Assembly (NCBI GenBank): GCA_017503735.1
Contig: JAFVSN010000056.1
Span: forward strand, 1-64,000
Source: Lachnospiraceae bacterium
Lineage (GTDB): Bacteria > Bacillota > Clostridia > Lachnospirales > Lachnospiraceae
Reading direction: 5' to 3'
DNA length: 64,000 nt
Each line of letters begins with the position of its first letter. The stretch's first letter is position 1. Under the pieces are notes generated by a model. It saw only the letters and a list, made by a program, of their open reading frames with translations, had not been told where the DNA came from and searched no databases. A program made the translations under genes and the position numbers. This document shows positions 16,043-23,228 of this stretch, piece by piece.

Positions 16043-16071
16043 AGTATACTTACTTTTTTAAACGATGTCAA
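16043..16071 (-). promoter_or_regulatory. Promoter of the SRP RNA gene
   Basis: On the minus strand TTGACA (16066-16071) and TATACT (16043-16048) have a 17-bp spacer. The -10 lies about 7 bp before the RNA 5' end. Confidence 0.85.
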
Positions 16072-16158
16072 GGCGGTATTTTTTATTTCCGCTGTTTTTT
16101 CTTTCCTTCCTCGACAATTTCTTCCGTCGTTTCCTTCCCTCGCATCCACATCATCCAT

Positions 16159-17949
16159 TCAAACCTCCGGCTCCGTAACTGCAATCCGTGCATCTGCGGT
16201 CAGCGGACTTCTTGTCCCGTAATCAAACAAAACAAACACCGGCTTCTCTGCTGCTTTTATCTCCTCTCTTTCCGACAGCTTCCATACCGGATAGAAGAAA
16301 GGCTCCAGATGGGTCAGTCGCGCCAGTTGCTTGGAATCGTACTCCGTATATTCCGGCAGATACTGTCTCTTTTCCTCTTCCTTCCGGTAGAACTCCCGCA
16401 GTTCCTCCTTATATTCCGTCAAATCCTTTGCAAACACCGGACGGCTCTTTACCTTCTCCCGTAAGTACATATCGTAGGTCAAAAGTTCCCGGTAAACCGC
16501 TTCATATTTCCTATCCTTTTCACCGGCGAATGCAAGTAATACCTGATACCGGTAGCTTCTGGCGGGACTGTTTACAAAATACCCGTTTTCTTCATAATAC
16601 TCCGCCAAAGCCTCATACATCCGGAACGGAGAGTCAAATGCCTGCACCAAAAAGCCCATGGTATGTACAAACTGGTTGCTGTTATAATACAGCTCCACCA
16701 TTTCCTCTATCCGCTTTAACCTGACTACCTCACCAAAGGATAACCACCGGGTAAACAACACCTCATAAGGCGGTTTCTCCATATAACAAATCCCGTACTC
16801 CCCTACCCGATCATGTAGTTCCGATCCTTTTAGCACCTTTAGAAATCCCAACTGAAACTGTTCCGGCTTCATGGCATATACCCGGTCAAAGGAATGTCCG
16901 AAGCTTTCATAATCTTCATAAGGAAGTCCCGCAATCAAATCCAGATGCTGATGCACATTGTTTCCTCTGTGAATCCGCGCCACAACCCTCTCGAGCCGGT
17001 CCACATCCATGGTCCGGTGAATCGCCGTAAGCGTCCGGGGATTTGTGGATTGTACTCCGATTTCCAACTGTACCAGACCCGGTCGCATCTTGGCAAGTAG
17101 CGTAAGCTCCTCTTCGTTTAAAATATCCGCAGAAATCTCGAAGTGAAAATTTGTAATCCCGTTATCATGCTCTAAAATATATTCCCAGATCGCCGTAGCA
17201 TGGGCATGATTGCAATTGAAGGTCCGGTCAACAAATTTCACTTGTTTCACCTTATGATCCAAGAAAAATTGAAGTTCCTTTTTTACCGTATCCATATCCC
17301 GGAACCGAACCTTTTTGTCTATGGAGCTTAAGCAGTAACTGCACCGAAACGGACAACCTCTGCTTGACTCATAATAAATAATCCGATTTTCAAAAATCTC
17401 TAAATCTTCATATAAAAACGGCAACGCACCAAGATTCGTCAACTCCCGGCAAGGAGTATCGCCCGTAGGCAGACACAGGCCTTTTATCCCGGAAAGCCCA
17501 CTCCGATTCTCCGTTACATCGTTGCTTCCATCCTCTTCCGACACAGAATTTTTCATCTTCTCCACATAATACCAAAGCAACTCCCGGAACGTTTCCTCTC
17601 CTTCTCCCACCATAATTCCGGTAACTTCCGGATGCTCCGAAAGCACCTTCGGCGCATCATAAGATACTTCCGGACCTCCAAGCCATATCGGCACCGACGG
17701 CATCAACTTGTGAAGCTCCGTCACCAGTTCCCACACCATCCCGATATTCCAGATATAACAGGAAAACCCGATCACATCCGGCTTTCTCTTAAAAACATCC
17801 GCCAAAACATCCGTAAACGCATGATTTATCGTATACTCCGCAATCTCAATATGCTCGTAAAGCTCCGCCCCCGCATGGGCACGCAAACTATACACAGCCG
17901 GATTGGAATGAATATATTTCGAATTAATTGCAATCAAAAGAAACTTCAT
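16159..17949 (-). CDS. B12-binding-domain radical SAM protein (DUF4080 type)
   Basis: A 596-residue protein. The N-terminal cobalamin-binding-like Rossmann domain (about 1-130, MKFLLIAINSKYIHSNPAVYSL, then PIWLGGPEVSYD) is followed by a radical SAM barrel with the cluster motif RGCPFRCSYCLSS (CxxxCxxC, about 199-206) and a C-terminal domain (about 380-596) of DUF4080 character. The canonical DxHxxG B12 motif is not evident. Substrate and reaction are unknown; relatives modify lipids or other metabolites. AAAGGAG precedes the ATG. It lies between the SRP RNA promoter and a giant inverted repeat. Confidence 0.82.
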   Translation of the reverse strand: MKFLLIAINSKYIHSNPAVYSLRAHAGAELYEHIEIAEYTINHAFTDVLADVFKRKPDVIGFSCYIWNIGMVWELVTELHKLMPSVPIWLGGPEVSYDAPKVLSEHPEVTGIMVGEGEETFRELLWYYVEKMKNSVSEEDGSNDVTENRSGLSGIKGLCLPTGDTPCRELTNLGALPFLYEDLEIFENRIIYYESSRGCPFRCSYCLSSIDKKVRFRDMDTVKKELQFFLDHKVKQVKFVDRTFNCNHAHATAIWEYILEHDNGITNFHFEISADILNEEELTLLAKMRPGLVQLEIGVQSTNPRTLTAIHRTMDVDRLERVVARIHRGNNVHQHLDLIAGLPYEDYESFGHSFDRVYAMKPEQFQLGFLKVLKGSELHDRVGEYGICYMEKPPYEVLFTRWLSFGEVVRLKRIEEMVELYYNSNQFVHTMGFLVQAFDSPFRMYEALAEYYEENGYFVNSPARSYRYQVLLAFAGEKDRKYEAVYRELLTYDMYLREKVKSRPVFAKDLTEYKEELREFYRKEEEKRQYLPEYTEYDSKQLARLTHLEPFFYPVWKLSEREEIKAAEKPVFVLFDYGTRSPLTADARIAVTEPEV

Positions 17950-17995
17950 TTTGGGAACTCCTTTCTTAAATATGCCTCTTTCTCATCCGTGTGGC

Positions 17996-18384
17996 GGCTT
18001 CGGGCATGGCGGGTTTTTTGCGACAAAAAGGGGGCCTTCAAAAATAGGGCTTTCGCATAGTACAAAACCTTTTTGCCCTGTTTTTACGCTTTGGAACATT
18101 GGGTATCCGTTGTGGGGGAAATCTTGAATCCGCTTTTTGCTTTTCCCGAAGGGTCGCGCTTTTAGCGCAGTCGATATCACCTCTTAGAAAAGACTGGGCG
18201 CGAGGCCGCTCCCGAGCGTCCTAGTCGTTCTTAGAGGAAGATTGACGGAGCGTTGCGACTTGCAAAAAGGGATTCAAGATTTCCCCCACAACGCTTCCAC
18301 CCAAAAAGCGTAAAAGCAGGGCCTCCGCCTAAACCAGCGAAAGCCCTATTCGTCTCACATCCGTCGTCGCAAAAGCGGGAAGCC
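17996..18384. repeat. Giant imperfect inverted repeat (389 bp) after murG
   Basis: Left and right halves match as reverse complements along nearly their whole length, in blocks: GGCTTC/GAAGCC at the ends; TTTTGCGAC; AATAGGGCTTTCGC; CCCTG-TTTTACGCTTT; a 22-bp perfect block (18108-18130 with its partner at about 18270-18292) starting CGTTGTGGGGGAAATCTTG; and CCTCT-AGAA near the centre. The tip is GC-rich (18193-18217). One end lies 7 bp after the murG stop, the other 46 bp before the radical SAM gene start. No ORF was recognised. Transcribed, it would form one long hairpin. Confidence 0.85.
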
Positions 18385-18391
18385 ATACCCT

Positions 18392-19456
18392 TTATTTTGA
18401 CAATGTCCGAATCATCTCCGTGATAGTTTCGATTGCCTGATTTAAATTACTTTCATTCATCGCCGCCACATACTTCTCCCGGTGTTCAAACACTTCCTTA
18501 ACAGCGGACAGCAAAGTCTCATTGGTCACATCTTCTTCTTTCAATACATAAGAAAAGCCCTGTCGTTCAAAGGATTCCGCATTTAAAATCTGATCTCCGC
18601 GACTGGCCGCGGCGGAAAGCGGAATCAGGATGTTCGGTTTTTTCAATGCCAATAACTCACAGATTGCGTTAGCCCCGGCACGGGAAACAATCACATCCGC
18701 TGCCGCAAACAAATCCTTTAACTCTTTGTCGATATATTCAAACTGTATATAGCCGTCTCGTCCGTCATAAGCAGCATCCGTCTTTCCTTTCCCGCACAGA
18801 TGAACCACCTGGAACTGCTGTAACAGCGTCGGCAGTAAATCACGAATTGCCGCATTTACCGCAGCCGCACCGGTACTTCCGCCGATGACCAAAAGCACCG
18901 GTTTATTTGCCGTGAAGCCACACAAATCCAAACCCTTTAACTTATTTCCCGAAAACAGCTCCTTTCGAATCGGGGAACCGGTTAATACCGCTTTTTCCGC
19001 CGGTAAATAATTCAGTGTTTCCGGAAAATTCGCACATACCTTTGTGGCAGACGGAATGGCAAGCCGGTTCGCAAGCCCCGGGGTAATGTCCGACTCGTGG
19101 ATAATACACGGAATCTTACAACTCTTTGCCGCCATTACTACCGGCACCGAAACGAACCCGCCTTTGGAAAACACAATATTCGGATTCAACTTTTTTAATA
19201 ACTTTTTCGCCTGAACGTACCCTTTTATCACCTTGAACGGATCGGAAAAATTCTTCGGGTCAAAATAACGACGAAGTTTTCCGGAAGAAATACCGTAATA
19301 AGTCACTCCCTGTCCGGTGATTAACTCTTTCTCTATTCCTTCGTAAGAACCGATGTAAGAAATCTCATAACCCGCCTCTTTCACCGCCGGAAATAAGGCG
19401 ATGTTCGGGGTTACGTGTCCGGCAGTCCCCCCGCCGGTAAAAACAATATGTTTCAT
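18392..19456 (-). CDS. murG: UDP-GlcNAc:lipid I N-acetylglucosaminyltransferase MurG
   Basis: Adds GlcNAc to lipid I to make lipid II on the inner face of the membrane. The 354-residue GT28/GT-B protein has the N-terminal GGGTAGHVTPNIAL loop, SKGGFVSVPVV, HESDITPGLANR, the C-terminal GGSTGAAAVN and the acceptor/UDP-GlcNAc region VSRAGANAICELLALKKPNILIPL. Length is normal. It lies apart from a division/cell-wall cluster. It starts 6 bp after the TSCPD gene and probably shares its promoter. A giant inverted repeat begins just after its stop codon. Confidence 0.92.
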   Translation of the reverse strand: MKHIVFTGGGTAGHVTPNIALFPAVKEAGYEISYIGSYEGIEKELITGQGVTYYGISSGKLRRYFDPKNFSDPFKVIKGYVQAKKLLKKLNPNIVFSKGGFVSVPVVMAAKSCKIPCIIHESDITPGLANRLAIPSATKVCANFPETLNYLPAEKAVLTGSPIRKELFSGNKLKGLDLCGFTANKPVLLVIGGSTGAAAVNAAIRDLLPTLLQQFQVVHLCGKGKTDAAYDGRDGYIQFEYIDKELKDLFAAADVIVSRAGANAICELLALKKPNILIPLSAAASRGDQILNAESFERQGFSYVLKEEDVTNETLLSAVKEVFEHREKYVAAMNESNLNQAIETITEMIRTLSK

Positions 19457-19462
19457 AAGGTA

Positions 19463-19702
19463 CTATGCCCTCCATTCCTTTAATGCCTTGCTCAGCTGAT
19501 CCGGACAGGACGTCGGCTTAAATCCGCACTTAATTCCCTCCAGTCTGGAAATCACTTCATCCACCGGCATTCCTTCAACCAATGCGGAAATCCCCTGTGT
19601 ATTTCCTTTACAACCGCCGATAAATGTCACGTTTTTTACAATCCCGTTTTCCACCTCAAAATCAATGGCGGAAGAGCAGGTCCCCGATGTTTTATATCTC
19701 AT
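19463..19702 (-). CDS. TSCPD domain protein (TIGR03905 type)
   Basis: A 79-residue protein consisting of a single TSCPD domain: TSGTCSSAIDFEVENGIVKNV, GGCKGN and the family-naming TSCPDQLSKAL near the C-terminus. The domain also occurs as an accessory part of class II ribonucleotide reductases; four Cys (C8, C30, C59, C66) could bind metal. The role of the stand-alone form is not established. AAAGGAG precedes the ATG. First gene of a TSCPD-murG unit. Confidence 0.82.
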   Translation of the reverse strand: MRYKTSGTCSSAIDFEVENGIVKNVTFIGGCKGNTQGISALVEGMPVDEVISRLEGIKCGFKPTSCPDQLSKALKEWRA

Positions 19703-19783
19703 ATAGTTTATGCTCCTTTTCCGTTTTTGTGTATGTCTGTCAGAACAAAAAATCCGATTACGAAAAGTCCCAAATCTGCACTT

Positions 19784-19812
19784 ATTATACGGGAAGAAGC
19801 AAAGAAAATCAA
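19784..19812 (-). promoter_or_regulatory. Promoter of the TSCPD-murG unit
   Basis: On the minus strand TTGATT (19807-19812) and TATAAT (19784-19789) are 17 bp apart, about 80 bp upstream of the TSCPD start. Confidence 0.65.
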
Positions 19813-19832
19813 GTCAAATCACAGATTGTTCA

Positions 19833-19861
19833 TTGTGCTTTTCTCTGTTTTATGCTAAACT
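19833..19861 (+). promoter_or_regulatory. Promoter of mtnN
   Basis: TTGTGC (19833-19838) and TAAACT (19856-19861) have a 17-bp spacer, about 78 bp upstream of the mtnN start and divergent from the TSCPD promoter. Confidence 0.5.
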
Positions 19862-19939
19862 AAAACAAATATCGGTCCGGTATGTCCTTTTTTTCTTATA
19901 CACAGACAAATCTCACCGGTTCCGAAAAGGAGATTTCCC

Positions 19940-20644
19940 ATGAAAAAACTCGGAATCATCGGTGCAATGGAAGAAGAAGTTGCACGTCTTAAGGAAGCCA
20001 TGACAGAGGTACGTATCACAGAACGGGCCTCCCTGACCTTCTATGAAGGAACGATTCATAATCTTCCTGTCGTTGTGGTCCGTTCCGGCATCGGTAAGGT
20101 AAATGCCGCCATCTGCACACAACAACTAATTGACTTATTTGGAACAGACGCCATTCTTAACACCGGCATTGCCGGTTCTTTGGATGCTTCCATTGATATC
20201 GGGGATATCGTCCTTTCCACCGATGCCTTACAGCATGATATGGACGCAGTTGCCTTCGGTTATGACGTGGGTGTGATTCCGCGCATGGACACCTCGATTT
20301 TCGTAGCTGACGAAGCGCTTCGCGTTCTTGCCGGTGAAGTCTGCCGGGATGTGAACCCGGAAATTACCGTCCACGAAGGACGCATCGTTACCGGTGATCA
20401 GTTTATCGCATCCAGAGAGAAAAAGGACTGGTTAGTCTCCACCTTCCATGGCATGTGTACCGAAATGGAAGGAGCTGCCATTGCCCAGACCGCCCACAAC
20501 AACAAAATACCGTTTCTCATTATCCGTGCGATTTCCGACAAGGCGGACGACTCCGCCAGCGAGGATTACCCGACCTTTGAAGCAAAGGCCATTACCCATA
20601 CGGTAAATCTCGTAACAGAACTGGCAAACCGGTTGGGAAACTGA
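19940..20644 (+). CDS. mtnN: 5'-methylthioadenosine/S-adenosylhomocysteine nucleosidase
   Basis: A 234-residue cytosolic nucleosidase that cleaves MTA and SAH to adenine plus thioribose derivatives, recycling SAM by-products. It shows MKKLGIIGAMEEEV, VVVRSGIGKVNAAI, NTGIAGSLD, the substrate-binding CTEMEGAAIAQTA (ribose-binding Met-Glu) and the catalytic Asp in IRAISDKADD. Length is standard. AAAAGGAG precedes the ATG. It is a single-gene unit between a divergent promoter region and a shared terminator. Confidence 0.95.
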   Translation: MKKLGIIGAMEEEVARLKEAMTEVRITERASLTFYEGTIHNLPVVVVRSGIGKVNAAICTQQLIDLFGTDAILNTGIAGSLDASIDIGDIVLSTDALQHDMDAVAFGYDVGVIPRMDTSIFVADEALRVLAGEVCRDVNPEITVHEGRIVTGDQFIASREKKDWLVSTFHGMCTEMEGAAIAQTAHNNKIPFLIIRAISDKADDSASEDYPTFEAKAITHTVNLVTELANRLGN

Positions 20645-20670
20645 TTCACTTTAAGAACAAAGAATACACA

Positions 20671-20702
20671 AAGGGGCAATGCAATCGATGCAATGCCCCT
20701 TA
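20671..20702. terminator. Bidirectional terminator between mtnN and murA
   Basis: AAGGGGCA pairs with TGCCCCTT, extended by an inner TGCA/TGCA stem after one mismatch. It lies 26 bp after the mtnN stop and 30 bp after the murA stop, serving both convergent genes. Confidence 0.75.
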
Positions 20703-20732
20703 TCCTTTGTTTTATCTTTGTTGTCTGTTTTT

Positions 20733-22034
20733 CTAGCTTACTCTTAATTTAAACTTCTGGATTGCTTTCGCATCCTCGGAATCCACCTTTTCAATGGCTG
20801 CTCCCAATTCACACATCTTATGCACAAATTTCTCGTAACCACGCTCTACATACTCGATATGCTCTACCGTAGTATATCCGTCTGCCATCAAACCGGCTAC
20901 CACAAGTGCTGCACCGCAACGCAAATCCAGCGCACGAACCGTCGCGCCCGTAAGATTTGTAACGCCTTCAATCACCGCGCTGTTTCCTTCTACCACACGG
21001 ATGCTTGCTCCCATACGGGTCAATTCGTCTACATACATAAAACGATTCTCAAAAATCGTCTCGGTTACAATACTGGTGCCCTCTGCCACCGAAAGTAACG
21101 TTGCCATTACCTGTTGCATATCCGTCGGAAATCCCGGATAAGGTAATGTCTTAATGTTCGTATGCACCAAACGCTTTGATGCCACAACACGAACCGCATC
21201 GTCAAACTCCTCTACTTCCGCTCCGATTTCCACAAGCTTTGCCGTTACTGCCTCCAAATGCTTCGGAATCACGTTCTTAATTACAACATCGCCCTTTGTA
21301 GCCGCAGCCGCAAGCATAAAGGTTCCCGCTTCAATCTGATCCGGAATAATGGAATACGTACTGCCATGCAAAGACTCCACGCCGGAAATACGGATGACAT
21401 CCGTACCGGCACCCTTTATATTCGCACCCATACTGTTTAAGAAATTCGCCACTTCTACCACATGCGGTTCCTTAGCTGCATTCTCAAGAACGGTCTGCCC
21501 CTCAGCCATACAAGCTGCCATCATTACGTTAATTGTCGCACCTACGGAATTACAGTCAAAGTAAATATGTGCACCAACCAGCTTCTCCGCCTCGGCAATA
21601 ATCATACCGTGCTGAATCACTACTTTTGCTCCCAGTGCTTCAAATCCCTTAATATGCTGGTCAATCGGTCTGCTTCCGATATTACAACCACCCGGAAGCG
21701 GAACCTCCGCTCTTTTATATTTTCCTAACAAAGCACCGCATAAATAGTATACGGCTCTGATTTTTCTAAGGTCATCATATCCGGCAACACAAGTTGTAAT
21801 GCTTCCTCCCATAATACGGGTCTCGTGTACGCTTGGGCGCTCTACCTTTGCCCCTAATGCTTCGATTCCCTTTAAAAGGATATCTACATCACTGATATCC
21901 GGAAGATTATGTATTCTCACCGGTTCGTCTGTCATAACCGCTGCCGCCAACACACCTAACGCAGCATTTTTTGCTCCTCCGATGGTAACTTCACCAACCA
22001 ACGGCTTACCACCTTTAATAATATATTGTTCCAT
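20733..22034 (-). CDS. murA: UDP-N-acetylglucosamine 1-carboxyvinyltransferase
   Basis: Transfers enolpyruvate from PEP to UDP-GlcNAc, the first committed step of peptidoglycan synthesis; fosfomycin target. The 433-residue protein shows [22 protein letters not shown], the catalytic loop [16 protein letters not shown] with the PEP-reactive Cys (about residue 115) and GFPTDMQQ. Cys rather than Asp in the loop predicts ordinary fosfomycin sensitivity at this enzyme. The start at 22034 has a weak site (GAGGTG). Firmicutes often have two murA copies; only one is in this window. Confidence 0.95.
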   Translation of the reverse strand: MEQYIIKGGKPLVGEVTIGGAKNAALGVLAAAVMTDEPVRIHNLPDISDVDILLKGIEALGAKVERPSVHETRIMGGSITTCVAGYDDLRKIRAVYYLCGALLGKYKRAEVPLPGGCNIGSRPIDQHIKGFEALGAKVVIQHGMIIAEAEKLVGAHIYFDCNSVGATINVMMAACMAEGQTVLENAAKEPHVVEVANFLNSMGANIKGAGTDVIRISGVESLHGSTYSIIPDQIEAGTFMLAAAATKGDVVIKNVIPKHLEAVTAKLVEIGAEVEEFDDAVRVVASKRLVHTNIKTLPYPGFPTDMQQVMATLLSVAEGTSIVTETIFENRFMYVDELTRMGASIRVVEGNSAVIEGVTNLTGATVRALDLRCGAALVVAGLMADGYTTVEHIEYVERGYEKFVHKMCELGAAIEKVDSEDAKAIQKFKLRVS

Positions 22035-22076
22035 AATTCACCTCGAATTTTGGTTTGTTCTGATTATTACTTACTT

Positions 22077-22173
22077 ATTTTGCCATATTGGCAAAATAAA
22101 ATTATTTTTGTGCAATTTGCACATAATTTAACTCCCTTTTTTGTGCAATTATACTATCCCCACTTTGATTATA
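22077..22173 (-). promoter_or_regulatory. murA upstream region: two palindromes and two -10 boxes
   Basis: A perfect 9-bp-arm palindrome ATTTTGCCA-TAT-TGGCAAAAT (22077-22097) and a second, TGTGCAA-T-TTGCACA (22109-22123), lie between murA and two minus-strand TATAAT boxes (22148-22153 and 22168-22173). A direct repeat of TTTTTGTGCAATT overlaps the first -10. No good -35 was found. The layout suggests repressor operators at or below the start point. Confidence 0.5.
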
Positions 22174-22217
22174 CCACAAACTTTCATTTTGTAAAGCTTT
22201 TTTCTAAAACAGTAGAT

Positions 22218-22763
22218 TTATTCTCTCGCTGTAGAATTTATCTCCGCATCCACGATTCCGGTTTCACGCAACTCTTTCACAAGCCCGGAAAGGAGTTCTC
22301 CGATTTCTTTCCCGGTCACATTCACCGTCATCGTTGCATATCGTTCGTAATACTTCCGCCGTTCTTCATACAATGCTTCCAAATTTTGTCCTTCCTTTAG
22401 CACAACGCCCCTTCTCTTCAAATCTCCGAGACGTTTTTCCAACTCCGTTACCGGCACATGCAAATAAACAATGGTTCCGATTTCCGCAAAATGCTTCATG
22501 GCAGACTCGGAATAGATTGCGCTTCCTCCCGGTGCAATCACTGTACGTTCTGCCAAAATCCCCGCATTCACTTCTCCTTCTATTTCCAGGAAACGCTCCA
22601 TTCCCTCCCGAGCAATAATCTCACACAAAAGTTTTCCTTCTCTTTCCTGTATCAACAAATCCGTATCCAGAAACCGATACCCTATGGCTTTGGCCAAAAG
22701 CACACCTAACGTGCTTTTCCCTGCCCCCGGCATACCGATTAAAATTATATTCCCGTTCTTCAT
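22218..22763 (-). CDS. aroK: Shikimate kinase
   Basis: A 181-residue P-loop kinase that phosphorylates shikimate in aromatic amino acid synthesis. Walker A GMPGAGKST (about 10-18), the DTD shikimate-binding motif (FLDTDLLIQ), GERFLEIE-type motif (MERFLEIEGE) and APGGSAIY are present. The C-terminal part (ATMTVNVTGK) is standard. It stands alone, outside an aro cluster, 184 bp upstream of murA in the same direction. Confidence 0.92.
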   Translation of the reverse strand: MKNGNIILIGMPGAGKSTLGVLLAKAIGYRFLDTDLLIQEREGKLLCEIIAREGMERFLEIEGEVNAGILAERTVIAPGGSAIYSESAMKHFAEIGTIVYLHVPVTELEKRLGDLKRRGVVLKEGQNLEALYEERRKYYERYATMTVNVTGKEIGELLSGLVKELRETGIVDAEINSTARE

Positions 22764-22822
22764 ACTTTATTCCTCTTTCTTGTCATTTCCGTCTGTCTTA
22801 ATGCAAATTATGGCAAAAAGAC

Positions 22823-22851
22823 TTGTAAACTTTCCGATTCTATACTATACT
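22823..22851 (+). promoter_or_regulatory. Promoter of the SbsA-Ig-like small gene
   Basis: TTGTAA (22823-22828) and TATACT (22846-22851) are 17 bp apart, about 40 bp before the start codon. Confidence 0.6.
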
Positions 22852-22889
22852 ATACCGTAAGATGATATGCAAGCGAAAGGAGAACGCTT

Positions 22890-23228
22890 ATGAATTTGCT
22901 GGAAATCGAATCCCTTACCGAAGATACCGGTCATCGAGTTAAGCAAAATCTGAAATTTAAAACCGGAAAATTTATCTGGCGTGTACGTTTCACCGCCCCG
23001 CTAAATCCGGCCACGGTCAATAATGTAAATATGTTTGTTACCGCGGAAGAAAGCGGCTCCATTTTACGCACTCTCATTCGCTACAATTCCGAAACGCATG
23101 AGGTGGAAATCGAACCGCTGGATCCTTATGCTAAAAACACCGCATATATTTTAAATGTCACAAAAAATGTTCGTTCCAAGGGTGGTCAACATTTAAAAGA
23201 CGAAATTAAAATCAAGTTTATCGTATAG
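22890..23228 (+). CDS. Small protein with SbsA Ig-like (Big_5) fold
   Basis: A 112-residue protein: after about 25 residues a single beta-sandwich-like domain follows, with FTAPLNPATVNNVNMFVTAE, an exposed-loop region and LDPYAKNTAYILNVTKNVRSKGGQHLKD, the pattern of SbsA Ig-like domains. Such domains are usually extracellular repeats, but this protein has no signal peptide and stands alone. GGAGAA precedes the ATG, and a good promoter lies upstream. The last 11 bp overlap the convergent TPR/P-loop gene. Its role is unknown. Confidence 0.65.
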   Translation: MNLLEIESLTEDTGHRVKQNLKFKTGKFIWRVRFTAPLNPATVNNVNMFVTAEESGSILRTLIRYNSETHEVEIEPLDPYAKNTAYILNVTKNVRSKGGQHLKDEIKIKFIV

